The translations under genes were made by a program, and so were the position numbers. DNA of 64,000 nucleotides from an uncultured Rhizobiaceae group bacterium. Its GTDB lineage: Bacteria; Pseudomonadota; Alphaproteobacteria; Rhizobiales; Rhizobiaceae. The DNA lies in contig CANMVS010000008.1 of NCBI GenBank assembly GCA_947501445.1, positions 186,001 through 250,000 on the forward strand. Reading direction: 5' to 3'. How positions within the stretch are numbered: position 1 is the stretch's first letter; each line of letters opens with the position of its first letter. The notes beneath the pieces were generated by a model that searched no databases, was not told the DNA's origin, and saw only the letters and a list, made by a program, of their open reading frames with translations. This document shows positions 53,765 to 62,916 of this stretch, one piece after another.

Positions 53765-55063
53765 ATGGCAGACCAGAATAATTCCAGAGGTGTTGGTGTT
53801 GGCGTCGGTTCCGGCGTTGGTGTTGGTGTGGGTGCCGGTGTTGGTGTTGGAGCAGGTGTTGGCGTTGGAGCAGGTGTTGGTGTTGGAGCAGGTGTTGGCG
53901 CGGGCGTTGGTGTCGGTGCCGGTGTTGGCGTTGGTACAGGTGTTGGAGCTGGCGTTGGCGTTGGTGCGGGGGATGGAATTGGCATTGTCAGGAGCTACTA
54001 TGCAACACCCATAGAACAGGCGATGCTGCCCTGGACACTGGATTTTACACCAGACAATGGCGGCGCAAAACCATTTGGCCTTGAGTATCTGATCAATCCC
54101 TACCAGGTAGCAGGCAAACCCCTGCATTGGACAACGGGGGATTGGGATCCGGCACTTCGGTTCTGGACGCTTCCCTACGATAAAAACCTGACTGAATGGC
54201 TATTATCTGCCGATCGCGGCACTGCAGCGACACTGGCCGCACTTGAATTTGGCGGGCAGCCGGAAAAATGGCATCCCGGACCAAATGGGGTCGATCCTCT
54301 GGCCGTCGGTTTTTTTGAAGCAAAGGACCTTGCATGGAATTTGTCTCAGTCCAGTCCTGCTGATGCCTGGGATTTCATCAAATGCGAGCTGGAACTCTTG
54401 AAAATATATATGGAGGATGACCGGGCGCAATATCTGGTTGAATCCAATGTACAGGCTGATGGGCTGGCCGCTTATGTCATCCACTTCATTGGTGCCAATT
54501 CCATCCGACATCCATGGACATTGGAATTGATCAATGCAGGGTTATCCATCGGTAATGTCGCCTATATGGCCTACAAGGAACATTATGAGCGCGTGCGACC
54601 GTCATTTTTAATGCCTGGACTGACACCGCCATTTGGTCCGCCCGGTCATCCGGCGTTCCCAAGTGGTCATTCGTTTCTGGCTCACTTTATCTCACTGCTT
54701 CTGTTGCAAATTCCTGGCCTCAGTCAGCGCTACGGTGTCCTGCCTGCTGGTGGTTCGGGACAAAATGGCAATTTCCTTGATGCACCTGCCTGGAGTGACC
54801 TGGAGGACGAAACACCGATATCATCACCTATGTTCACATTGGCGCGGCGTATCGCCGTAAATCGCGAACGTATTGGTGTCCACTATCCTTCTGATTCCTT
54901 TGGTAGTCGTCATCTGGCTGCTGGCATTTGGGATCTCATGATGGGCAGACCTCCACAAAATCCGAAAGCACGGGTGGATGGCAGTGGAGAACCGATTTTA
55001 ATTCAGTGCCCGACATTGCTGACGATAATTGCCCATGCCACCTCTGAATGGCCTGCACCCTAG
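53765..55063 (+). CDS. Gly-Val-repeat protein with vanadium haloperoxidase/PAP2-like domain
   Basis: A 432-residue protein. Residues about 9-74 are an almost pure GVGVGA repeat encoded by a minisatellite. The rest resembles the vanadium chloroperoxidase/PAP2 superfamily: '[12 protein letters not shown]' (K-x6-RP, near residue 270), '[11 protein letters not shown]' (near 298) and '[15 protein letters not shown]' (R...H...D, near 373). All phosphate/vanadate ligands are thus present. There is no signal peptide. The reaction could be halide oxidation or phosphatase. ATG 53765 follows GGGGGT. It is 42 bases after the cyclase gene. Confidence 0.8.
   Translation: MADQNNSRGVGVGVGSGVGVGVGAGVGVGAGVGVGAGVGVGAGVGAGVGVGAGVGVGTGVGAGVGVGAGDGIGIVRSYYATPIEQAMLPWTLDFTPDNGGAKPFGLEYLINPYQVAGKPLHWTTGDWDPALRFWTLPYDKNLTEWLLSADRGTAATLAALEFGGQPEKWHPGPNGVDPLAVGFFEAKDLAWNLSQSSPADAWDFIKCELELLKIYMEDDRAQYLVESNVQADGLAAYVIHFIGANSIRHPWTLELINAGLSIGNVAYMAYKEHYERVRPSFLMPGLTPPFGPPGHPAFPSGHSFLAHFISLLLLQIPGLSQRYGVLPAGGSGQNGNFLDAPAWSDLEDETPISSPMFTLARRIAVNRERIGVHYPSDSFGSRHLAAGIWDLMMGRPPQNPKARVDGSGEPILIQCPTLLTIIAHATSEWPAP
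53785..53985 (+). repeat. In-frame G+T-rich minisatellite
   Basis: About 200 bases of GGTGTTGG-based units, with an 18-bp period (GGTGTTGGTGTTGGAGCA) clearest at 53840-53900. It keeps the GVGVGA frame. Copy number may be unstable. The other strand gives a Pro-Thr-Ala repeat frame that I consider incidental. Confidence 0.85.
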
Positions 55064-55086
55064 GCCCAATTCAGTTGAGTTCTCAG

Positions 55087-55186
55087 AGCAATGCAGGTTT
55101 TGATGGATCCGGTACAACACGAATGCATCAACACAATAAAAGGTCGACACTGTTATCCCGTTTCTGACAAAACGTGAAACGGTCCA
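55087..55186 (+). repeat. Dispersed stem-loop repeat, copy R10
   Basis: A full-length copy between the convergent haloperoxidase-like and HEFGH-protein genes. Stem 1 is decayed; stem 2 (CCGTTTC/GAAACGG) is perfect. It ends eight bases before the HEFGH-protein stop. Confidence 0.85.
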
Positions 55187-55193
55187 AGGTGGG

Positions 55194-58058
55194 TTACTTC
55201 ATCCAAAGACCCAGGTTGTTATCATTTGCAACGAGGTCAACAATTTCTCTTGGATTAGCCGGTGGCAATTCTCCAACAGCAATTGCCGTTGGCAACAGAC
55301 CGTCGGCGGATGAATTAGCGCGATCATCAGGGCATGAAACTTCGACAAGAATGAGTATGTGTGTAAATGCTGAAGCATCCTGCAACTCAGGCTCGTATTC
55401 ACACCTGATTATGGATCCCGGTGCAATTGTGGCCGCAATGGTCTGACCAGGCAGTTCAAACCAGGTTACCTGATCATTGTCTTCCCAATTGGGGTCGGCA
55501 GGACTGCCGGACATCAGACCAAACCACCAGCGCAGCCGCAGTCCAGTAGCCATATCTCTTCCACGGTTGCCAATGTCGATGGACAGATGTCCATTGCTTA
55601 CGCTAAAGGCGTTGGGGTCTGCCTGCCATCGTCTCTCACCGGTCCAGTCCAATGAGACCGGTGCGTAAGAACCGGGCTCATAGTCAATATGACCGTGCTC
55701 TGTCCGCTCAATGCATGGTCGCATGTCAGGAATGAAAATATCGACCTGGGGCGCCTGTCCCGGTGCGTTGTGGTTTTTGTTGGGGTCCGGTGGAAACATG
55801 CCCTGCGCTTCAAAAACCCAGCGTACAACTTTGCGCGCGCGCCCGCCTGTCCATGGCACCGGTAGTGGGGAAGTGTCACCCATGGACGGGAGGTTGCGTG
55901 GCAACTCCAGCGGTTGCAATATTGCAACGTCCGCCGCTTCCATGCCTTCTTCGAGCGCCTCTGCTCTTGAAGGTGGTTGTGCCATCATGCGTATGGCTTC
56001 GATGATGAGGTAAAGCGTTACTGCAGATGCGCGTTCGCGCACCAGGTAATCCGGGCCATCTGCAACTGAACCGGCTAGAGTATCGCCACCCAATACGCGG
56101 TAGAGACGGAACAATGTTGTTGAGAGTATTTGCTCGGTTACATAACCCTTGCTGTCGCGTCTGTCATCTTCCGGTGCATCCAGCAGTGAACGATTTAAAG
56201 CGCCGCCCCAGGCCCATCCCATGTTCACTGCACGGTCATGTCTGCGGGGAATGAAAACCCAGGGATATGTGTAGCCACGCATCCGGTCCGTCATCGGTAC
56301 TTCACCACAGCCGTAGGACGAAGACGCGAGCCCTCGCGGATCAGCCAGACGTGAATAGGGATCGGCCTTTACCGCTGCCATTCCGTCGCCGATGCTGTGT
56401 ACGAAGTCCAACTCCAGCCTGCCCAGACGGGCTGCGATCAAAACATGGCCGAACTCGTGCCATATCCAGCGTTCAGCATCCGCGATACCAAGCGGTTGCG
56501 CCCATCGTTCATCCGCAGGCAGGTTTTGCGGTCTATCCTGCCGCGATATATTGCCCAGTGCCAAATGCACCTCGATAGCAGGCAAAGCCTCCTGTTTGGT
56601 GCTAACTATCGAGACGCGTGCATTGATTGTCTGACCGTTTTTGCCCGGACCGGGCTTGATCCCGGAACGGTAATGGACGTCAATGCGCGGTTTGGCCTCG
56701 ACAATGAGTGTTGACAGATCAATGTTGAGACCTTCAACAATCCGGAAAAACTCGTTACAATTTTCAAACGCCATAATCGCCGTGTAGTCATTGCGGCGTA
56801 TCTGTGGCCACTTGTTCGCCGGAAGATCAACCGTCTTGGTGCCCGGGTCCGGCGGGGCTCCAGCGTTGGGGGCCGTGATGGGCTGCGGGTCAGAATGCAC
56901 GAATTGCGGGCAGTTCACGACTCTGATTTGCTGTGTTTCGAGTTGGACTGTCTGATGGGGGCCAATCGTCTCCAATTCGGTAAACGCGTTCAGTGTCGCA
57001 TCTGTTCTGCCCGGTCTGCGCCCAAGCCAGTCGTAGGTTTGTGTTACATCCAGTTGCGAACGATCACGCCATGACGATGGGTCCTGGCGAAAATCCATCG
57101 CCTGGCCCGCAGAGGCGTTAACCGACAGCACACGCTTTTTGCTGCCTACTTTGTCAAAGAGTCGGACACCCTGCGCAGAAAGGTTTGAGCTGAAGGTATC
57201 GGTAATCTCATTTGATAGCGGCTGACCGTCGCTTGACTGGCTACCCGGTCCCTTGCCACGTATTTCAAAGGCATCGACGGTAGCCCCGGCGTCGTTCGTT
57301 TTCCATTTGATGCGGATATCTTCCAATTCGTTTACATCGGTATTTAATGTACCGATTTGATCGATAAAATAATCCAGTGTTCCGAAGTCTCCGAGCGCAC
57401 CAAATTCAGCCTCAAGCTCGGTGCTTGAATAGTAAGGGGCAAAAGGAAGTTCTGCGGTCATCGAGCGAATTGTCAGGCGCACAACATCTTCATGCCACTG
57501 GATGGATACGGGAATCCGAATACCGATATCCCGATTGATCAAAAAAGGATTGCCATCTGATTGGACCATTGCAGAGCCAAGCGTTTCTGCCGCTGTAAGA
57601 ACAACGGTACCATTCCATTTGGTCTGCTTGTTTTTTTGGGAATGCAGCAAACGCCAGGATGCCAGGCGAGGGGGCGTTGGTACTTTGCCATCTCCACCGG
57701 CGCTGCCAAAGGATGGCCAGACATTGAGCCAGCGAAGTCGGACGTTGGACTTTGCAGCAGGGCCTTTTGGGTCCAGAGCGTTAAGCCAGCCATTTGGCAG
57801 ACCGATGCCGTTTTTCCGTCCGTTGTGTCTTAGAAACTGGTCGAGTGCAAAAAGATATGCGTAGCCAATATTCCGCAGGGCAAGGTCCGGATCATCTGAT
57901 TGCGGTATCTCGTGAACAAAGGGCCATGATCCGTGACGTGCTATACGCGATGGACGTGCTCGACCGGCTGGTGGTTCGAAGCTCTCAAAGGCGACGCCGT
58001 ATTCACTTGGATTCCAGTCGCCAGCATTCTCCGATTGATTGTTGCCGTTCACTGCCAT
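55194..58058 (-). CDS. Large putative zinc metalloprotease (HEFGH) of unknown family
   Basis: A 954-residue protein with no signal peptide or membrane segment. The zinc motif HEFGH is at residues 534-538, followed by 'LELDFVHSIGDGMAAV', where the His or Asp could be the third ligand. The N-terminal 500 residues contain no motif I can name; they include beta-rich stretches that may mediate binding. The C-terminal part (about 780-950) also looks beta-rich. ATG 58056-58058. It faces the haloperoxidase-like gene, with repeat R10 between. The related zincin segment 'HEFGH...HSxGD' occurs in other bacterial proteins of unknown role. Confidence 0.75.
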   Translation of the reverse strand: MAVNGNNQSENAGDWNPSEYGVAFESFEPPAGRARPSRIARHGSWPFVHEIPQSDDPDLALRNIGYAYLFALDQFLRHNGRKNGIGLPNGWLNALDPKGPAAKSNVRLRWLNVWPSFGSAGGDGKVPTPPRLASWRLLHSQKNKQTKWNGTVVLTAAETLGSAMVQSDGNPFLINRDIGIRIPVSIQWHEDVVRLTIRSMTAELPFAPYYSSTELEAEFGALGDFGTLDYFIDQIGTLNTDVNELEDIRIKWKTNDAGATVDAFEIRGKGPGSQSSDGQPLSNEITDTFSSNLSAQGVRLFDKVGSKKRVLSVNASAGQAMDFRQDPSSWRDRSQLDVTQTYDWLGRRPGRTDATLNAFTELETIGPHQTVQLETQQIRVVNCPQFVHSDPQPITAPNAGAPPDPGTKTVDLPANKWPQIRRNDYTAIMAFENCNEFFRIVEGLNIDLSTLIVEAKPRIDVHYRSGIKPGPGKNGQTINARVSIVSTKQEALPAIEVHLALGNISRQDRPQNLPADERWAQPLGIADAERWIWHEFGHVLIAARLGRLELDFVHSIGDGMAAVKADPYSRLADPRGLASSSYGCGEVPMTDRMRGYTYPWVFIPRRHDRAVNMGWAWGGALNRSLLDAPEDDRRDSKGYVTEQILSTTLFRLYRVLGGDTLAGSVADGPDYLVRERASAVTLYLIIEAIRMMAQPPSRAEALEEGMEAADVAILQPLELPRNLPSMGDTSPLPVPWTGGRARKVVRWVFEAQGMFPPDPNKNHNAPGQAPQVDIFIPDMRPCIERTEHGHIDYEPGSYAPVSLDWTGERRWQADPNAFSVSNGHLSIDIGNRGRDMATGLRLRWWFGLMSGSPADPNWEDNDQVTWFELPGQTIAATIAPGSIIRCEYEPELQDASAFTHILILVEVSCPDDRANSSADGLLPTAIAVGELPPANPREIVDLVANDNNLGLWMK

Positions 58059-58213
58059 CGCAATAACCCCCTTTGCAATGCTCCGATGAAGACTACCCGG
58101 TCCCCACGGACCGCCTCAGCCAGTGTACTATATACCAAACGGAGAACTGTGACTAACGCCACGCACCAGTTGATTTCGTCCGGGGCAATGCAAGAGCGGC
58201 CTGGAGCCGCGCA

Positions 58214-59170
58214 TCACATTTCGCGTGGTGCCGTTGGATTGGGCGATGGGCCGGCATCGGGACGGGGGTTGGGATTGCCAAGGACCGGGTTTTGTTGCGA
58301 GACATTTTCGCAACTCTCGCGCCAGACAACAAACAGGCCGCTGGTGATGATTATAGCTGCGCCAATACCGACCCACTTGTCCGGCACATCGTTGAACAGG
58401 ACATAGCCAAACAGTGTTGCCCACAGAATCTGCGAATATTGTATGGGCGCAACGAAGGCCGCCGGTGCGCCGCGATAGGCGACGATCAGGGTTAGCTGCG
58501 CTGCAATCACCAGCAGTCCGACAACTGCCATGAAGCCCAGATCAACCAGTTCAACGGGCTGATATACAAATGGCAGGACACAGGCCATCACCAGAAGATT
58601 TGCCAGCATCGGGTAAAAGATCAGCACGGCGCTTCGTTCTTCCGACCCGATGCGGCGAACGATGATAGAGGTGAGGGCGCTGCCACAGGCGGCCACAAGT
58701 GCTGCAAGATGTCCAGCCGTGAGTTCAGAATAGCCCGGGCGCAGGACCACAAGCATGCCAATCATGCCAAAGAAAATGGCAATCCAGCGCCTCATGCGCA
58801 CAGTTTCACCCAGCATTGGAACTGCCAGCACAGTGACCAGCAGCGGTGTCACAAAGAGCAGCGCATAAACTTCTGCAAGTGGTAGGGTGGTAAAGGCGTA
58901 GAATGCGCAGGACATGGAAATCAGCGACGACACGGTGCGAATTCCAACCTGCCACGGGTGATGCGGTCGGAAGTTGTCCATCTTCTTGTCTGCCGACATC
59001 ATTATTGTCATCGGCACAAAGGCAAAAAGACCTGAAAAGAAAATGATCTGGAAAATCGAGTAGCTGCCACCCAGCACCTTGATGATGGCATCGTGGCTGG
59101 AGAAAAAGCCAAATGCCAACAGGCCCATGGCAAGGCTGGGCAAGGGGGATGGATTGGTCTGACTGGTCAT
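58214..59170 (-). CDS. EamA-family transporter
   Basis: A 318-residue drug/metabolite transporter with ten predicted membrane segments and two EamA domains. Typical parts are 'MGLLAFGFFSSHDAIIKVLG' at the N-terminus and 'APIQYSQILWATLFGYVLF' late in the second domain. The C-terminus is a polar 25-residue tail. ATG 59168-59170. Substrate unknown. Transcribed alone. Confidence 0.85.
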   Translation of the reverse strand: MTSQTNPSPLPSLAMGLLAFGFFSSHDAIIKVLGGSYSIFQIIFFSGLFAFVPMTIMMSADKKMDNFRPHHPWQVGIRTVSSLISMSCAFYAFTTLPLAEVYALLFVTPLLVTVLAVPMLGETVRMRRWIAIFFGMIGMLVVLRPGYSELTAGHLAALVAACGSALTSIIVRRIGSEERSAVLIFYPMLANLLVMACVLPFVYQPVELVDLGFMAVVGLLVIAAQLTLIVAYRGAPAAFVAPIQYSQILWATLFGYVLFNDVPDKWVGIGAAIIITSGLFVVWRESCENVSQQNPVLGNPNPRPDAGPSPNPTAPREM

Positions 59171-59505
59171 GGCTGGTTTTCGAACCCGGGGTGCCGGTGA
59201 GGCGATTAACGTGCTGATCGGACAATCGACCTGCTGATCAGGCCGACCTGAATGTCTGCTCTGGAGTTTTTTGAATTTTGGCTGTCATTGGTCAGAGCAG
59301 AACAGGAATTGCATTCATACACTGATTTGAAACGCTGCAACAGCGTGAGCCGTGTTAATTCAGCGGCATAGCTGTGCATTTATGGCGGATCTGTTAACAA
59401 AAAAAACCAATGATCCTTTGATCTTAACCATGTTTTTCATTCAAATTTTAACGGTTTGGCGACATTCTGGCCGGGTGTTCTCCTTATCGGGCGTGGTATT
59501 GCGAA
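59171..59505. other. Divergent region between EamA and M15-like genes
   Basis: 335 bases, A+T-rich near 59390-59450. No gene or strong motif seen; it should hold both promoters. Confidence 0.45.
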
Positions 59506-59904
59506 ATGCGCAGACAGAATTTGACTGCAATTGTTTTGGTCGTGTCGGGACTGGCGATTGCCGGATGCGGCAGCGTCTACGGATTGGGCGGCCTGTCCTC
59601 ATCCGTCTCCTACAATGATACCAAATGGTGTGTACCGGGCAAACTCAAGCGGGTCCTGAACCGTGTTGCGGATCGTTATGGACCGGTTACCGTGCATTCC
59701 ACCAAGCGCTGGTGGTTTGAAAACTGGCGCAAGGGTGGCGCTAGAAAATCCCTGCATCTGAAGTGCAAGGCCGTGGATTTCACCGTGGCCGGTGACCCGG
59801 CTTCTGTGGTGGCCTTCTTGAAGTCACAGCCAGAAGTTGGCGGCTACTCGCACTATTCATCGGGCCATTATCACATTGATACCGGGCCACGGCGGACCTG
59901 GTAA
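59506..59904 (+). CDS. M15-like (YcbK/DUF882-type) lipoprotein
   Basis: A 132-residue lipoprotein. The lipobox is 'SGLAIAGC' with the acylated Cys near residue 21. The domain is a minimal peptidase M15A/YcbK-like fold: 'HLKCKAVDFTVAG' holds the first His and Asp, and 'GGYSHYSSGHYHIDTGPRRT' the final His residues that bind zinc. Such proteins trim or bind peptidoglycan peptides. The first ligand (SxxR/H region) is in 'VHSTKRWWF', so activity is plausible but not certain. Confidence 0.82.
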   Translation: MRRQNLTAIVLVVSGLAIAGCGSVYGLGGLSSSVSYNDTKWCVPGKLKRVLNRVADRYGPVTVHSTKRWWFENWRKGGARKSLHLKCKAVDFTVAGDPASVVAFLKSQPEVGGYSHYSSGHYHIDTGPRRTW

Positions 59905-59928
59905 CAGGCAAGACAGGCCCGTATTACA

Positions 59929-60429
59929 TTAAAATCTGTGGGCTGCGTCAAATGCCTTGCGTGTGGGTTCGGCAAGCACGGTTTCGATCCGGGCGACCCG
60001 TTCAGCACTATAATAATGCTCTTCATGCAGGACATTAAGGGTGCCGACAGGTGCAGCCCCGATAAAGACGGGCAAATTGACAACCGAACCGCAACCCAGT
60101 GACCAGATAAGTTCGTGATCGGGAAATACCTCGACTATTTCAGCGATCGTATTGGCAACAAAGGTGCGTTTGTCTTCAAAAATGGTGTTGAACCACCGGT
60201 TGCGCACAATCGGTTTGCTGCCTGAGACGGGATAGGATTTTGGATCAGAGGTAAAGGACCGATTGGCAATCCCGTTGACCATATCCGTTTGCATAATTGT
60301 AAATAATTTTGAACCAACGACCGCATTGGTAAGCGTTTGCAGCGACTCCCAACACCCTGAGGCCTGATCTGCCTGAGCAATGTTCTGATGAAACTGTGAA
60401 AGTTCGATTGCGAAATTGTTCTGATTCAT
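59929..60429 (-). CDS. GAF-domain protein
   Basis: A 166-residue protein that is mostly one GAF domain (about 25-160), with 'GSKLFTIMQTDMVNGIANRS' and 'GCGSVVNLPVFIGAAPVGTL'. It has no output domain. Its ATG overlaps the stop of the ABC ATPase gene by four bases, so the two are translationally coupled. A small ligand sensor acting on the transporter, or a free-standing enzyme such as an fRMsr-type reductase, is possible, though the fRMsr cysteines are not evident. Confidence 0.85.
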   Translation of the reverse strand: MNQNNFAIELSQFHQNIAQADQASGCWESLQTLTNAVVGSKLFTIMQTDMVNGIANRSFTSDPKSYPVSGSKPIVRNRWFNTIFEDKRTFVANTIAEIVEVFPDHELIWSLGCGSVVNLPVFIGAAPVGTLNVLHEEHYYSAERVARIETVLAEPTRKAFDAAHRF

Positions 60430-61184
60430 GAAGGGTTTTCTGCGCTGATTAGATGACTTGCGGAGGCGCGAAGCAATTCGCCTGAATAATCGTGTTCCAG
60501 GGTGTTTTGTTTCAATTGCTCAACGGTGGCGATCTCCACAATTCGCCCCCGCTTCATCACGGCCAGCCGTTCGCACATGAAAGAAACAACCGCCAGATTG
60601 TGGGTGACGAGCAGATAGGTGAGGTTGTGCTGGTGACGAAGGCGTTTGAGGAGATTGAGGACTTCTGCCTGTACTGAAACATCAAGGGCAGATGTCGGTT
60701 CATCAAGCAGCAGAATCTGCGGCTCCAGCATCAGGGCACGGGCAATGGCCACCCGTTGACGCTGACCGCCTGAAAGCTGGTGCGGGAAGCGAAAACGAAA
60801 CCTCGGGTCCAGTCCCACGGCAGCCATTTGGGCACATACCCGTTCATTCTGGTCTCCGATGCCGTGAATGGCGAGCGGTTCTGACAGGGTCGCATCAATG
60901 GTCTTGCGCGGGTGCAATGACCCGTAAGGGTCCTGAAACACCATTTGGCATTGCCGGGCAACCCGTGGATCGATGGCGTGATTGCGCGGTGTGCCCAGCA
61001 GTGAAATCTTGCCTTGCCACTTGGGTGCCAGCCCGGCAATCGCCTTTAAAATAGTTGATTTTCCCGATCCGCTTTCTCCGACCAGTGCAAAACTCTCCCC
61101 TTTGCCAATGTCGAACGTGACATCGTGAGTGGTGGGTGTTTCACCGTAGTAGACGGACAGATTAGTGAGGGAAATGGCAGTCAT
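60426..61184 (-). CDS. Peptide/nickel-type ABC transporter ATPase (DppF-like)
   Basis: A 252-residue ABC ATPase. Walker A is 'VGESGSGKST', the signature is 'LSGGQRQRVAIARAL', Walker B is 'ILLLDEPTSALDV' and the switch His is in 'LLVTHNLAVV'. It belongs to the DppF/OppF class. The start at ATG 61184 overlaps the preceding ATPase stop (ATGA); ATG 61196 is also in frame. The protein lacks the OppF-specific C-terminal extension seen in longer members. Confidence 0.92.
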   Translation of the reverse strand: MTAISLTNLSVYYGETPTTHDVTFDIGKGESFALVGESGSGKSTILKAIAGLAPKWQGKISLLGTPRNHAIDPRVARQCQMVFQDPYGSLHPRKTIDATLSEPLAIHGIGDQNERVCAQMAAVGLDPRFRFRFPHQLSGGQRQRVAIARALMLEPQILLLDEPTSALDVSVQAEVLNLLKRLRHQHNLTYLLVTHNLAVVSFMCERLAVMKRGRIVEIATVEQLKQNTLEHDYSGELLRASASHLISAENPS

Positions 61185-62014
61185 GGCGCGCTCCATGAGG
61201 CCCGGTCAAGCACGGGCAACAGGTCACGATTTTCGTCCAGGCGTGGCATGGCAGCCAGCAATCCCCTTGTGTAGGGATGTTCGGCATTCTGCAACTGACC
61301 GGCGGCACATTCTTCCAGCATCCTGCCGGAATTCATCACCAGTATTCGGTCGCAATAGCTGGAAACCAGATTGAGATCATGGCTGATGAGTATCAGACCC
61401 ATGCCTTTGGCTGTAACCAGGTTGTCGATGATATCAAGCACCTGCGATTGGACGGAAACGTCCAGCGCTGATGTTGGTTCGTCAGCAATCAGCAGATCCG
61501 GTTCCGGAATCAGCATCATGGCAATCATGACCCGCTGCCCCATGCCACCGGATATTTCATGCGGGAAAAGCCTGGCGACACGTTCGGGGTCATCAATGCG
61601 CACGGATTCCAGCATGGAAAATACCCGTTCGCGCAGGGATTTTCTGTTGAGTTTCTGGTGTGTTTTCAGCGCTTCGGCGATTTGAGTGCCGACATTCATG
61701 ACCGGATTTAATGAAAACTTGGGGTCCTGCATGACCATCGAGATTCGCGCACCTCGCAGTGTACGCATCTGTCTTTCGCTGTATTTATTGAGATCAAGCC
61801 CATCAAAGACAAATCTGTCGGCTTTGACCGTGCCGGGAGCCCGAATGAGTTTGAGGATCGATCGGCCAGTCATCGATTTGCCAGAGCCGCTTTCACCAAC
61901 AATGCCAAGGCGCTCCCTGTTCAAGGTGAAAGAAACGCCATCAACGACATTTACCGGACCCGATGGTGTTGGAAAGGTGACGGTCAGGTTCTCGATTTCC
62001 AGCAGCGGAGCCAT
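61181..62014 (-). CDS. Peptide/nickel-type ABC transporter ATPase (DppD-like)
   Basis: A 277-residue ABC ATPase. Walker A is 'VGESGSGKSMT', the signature is 'ISGGMGQRVMIAMMLI' (LSGGQ-like with M for Q), Walker B is 'LLIADEPTSALDV' and the H-loop is 'LILISHDLNLV'. It starts with a one-base overlap (TAATG) with the permease gene. It pairs with the DppF-like ATPase. Confidence 0.92.
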   Translation of the reverse strand: MAPLLEIENLTVTFPTPSGPVNVVDGVSFTLNRERLGIVGESGSGKSMTGRSILKLIRAPGTVKADRFVFDGLDLNKYSERQMRTLRGARISMVMQDPKFSLNPVMNVGTQIAEALKTHQKLNRKSLRERVFSMLESVRIDDPERVARLFPHEISGGMGQRVMIAMMLIPEPDLLIADEPTSALDVSVQSQVLDIIDNLVTAKGMGLILISHDLNLVSSYCDRILVMNSGRMLEECAAGQLQNAEHPYTRGLLAAMPRLDENRDLLPVLDRASWSAP

Positions 62015-62916
62015 TATTTGCCCTCACTTTTGGGATCAAGAACATCGCGCAGACCATCGCCGAGAAAACAAAAGCCAAGACTGACGAGTATGATGGCAAA
62101 GCCGGGCATTGTCGCCACCCACCACTGATCGAGAATGAAAGTTCTGCCACGCGATATCATCGCACCCCATTCAGGCAATGGTGGTTGTGCACCCAACCCC
62201 AGAAAACCCAATCCAGCGGCTGTCAGGATAATACCGGCCATATCCAGCGTGACGCGAATAATCATTGATGAACTGCAAAGCGGCAAAATATGGCCGACAA
62301 TCACCCGCGCCGAGGATGCACCCTGCAACTGCACGGCGGATACGAATTCTGCGTTGCGGAAAGTCAGGGTTTCCGCACGGGCGATGCGGGCATAGGCGGG
62401 CCAGGTGGTAATGGCAATTGCAATGACAGCGTTTTCAATGCCGGGACCCAGCGCTGCCACAAAGGCCAGCGCCAAAATGAGCTTGGGCATGGACAAAAAT
62501 ATGTCTGTAATGCCCATGAGGATCCGATCTGCCCAGCCGCCGAAGTAGCCGGAAACAGCGCCCAGCAACAGTCCAACAGGTGCGGCAATGACTGCCACAA
62601 GCGTGACAATCAGCAATGTGATACGGCTGCCAAATACCACCCGCGACCAGATATCGCGGCCAAGTTCGTCCGTACCCATCCAGTGGTCGCTGCTGGGCGG
62701 TTGCAGACGGCCGGACAGGTCTTGTGTCAAGGGGGATTGGGTGGCGATCCAGGGGGCAAAAATCGCAGTTATGATCAATAGCGATATTATGATGGCGCCA
62801 ATCACTGCGAGCGGATTGCGTATCAAACGGCTCATCACACCGTAGGAGCGGCCCATACGTGCCTGAAAACGCGAAGCCGGTGCGTCGTCAATCAGCCAGT
62901 TGTGCAAAGCAGCCAT
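62014..62916 (-). CDS. Peptide/nickel-type ABC transporter permease (DppC-like)
   Basis: A 300-residue permease with six membrane segments. The N-terminal OppC_N region precedes 'LAVIGAIIISLLIITAIFAP'. The motif 'HWMGTDELGRDIWSRVVFGS' is diagnostic of DppC/OppC proteins. The EAA loop is in the region near residue 190. Its start overlaps the dppB-like stop by one base (TGATG). Confidence 0.92.
   Translation of the reverse strand: MAALHNWLIDDAPASRFQARMGRSYGVMSRLIRNPLAVIGAIIISLLIITAIFAPWIATQSPLTQDLSGRLQPPSSDHWMGTDELGRDIWSRVVFGSRITLLIVTLVAVIAAPVGLLLGAVSGYFGGWADRILMGITDIFLSMPKLILALAFVAALGPGIENAVIAIAITTWPAYARIARAETLTFRNAEFVSAVQLQGASSARVIVGHILPLCSSSMIIRVTLDMAGIILTAAGLGFLGLGAQPPLPEWGAMISRGRTFILDQWWVATMPGFAIILVSLGFCFLGDGLRDVLDPKSEGK

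Noticed and set aside
53428-53985. Pro-Thr-Ala repeat frame on the minus strand
   Set aside because: It is the antisense of the GVGVGA minisatellite; the plus-strand frame continues into a recognisable enzyme domain with good ribosome site.
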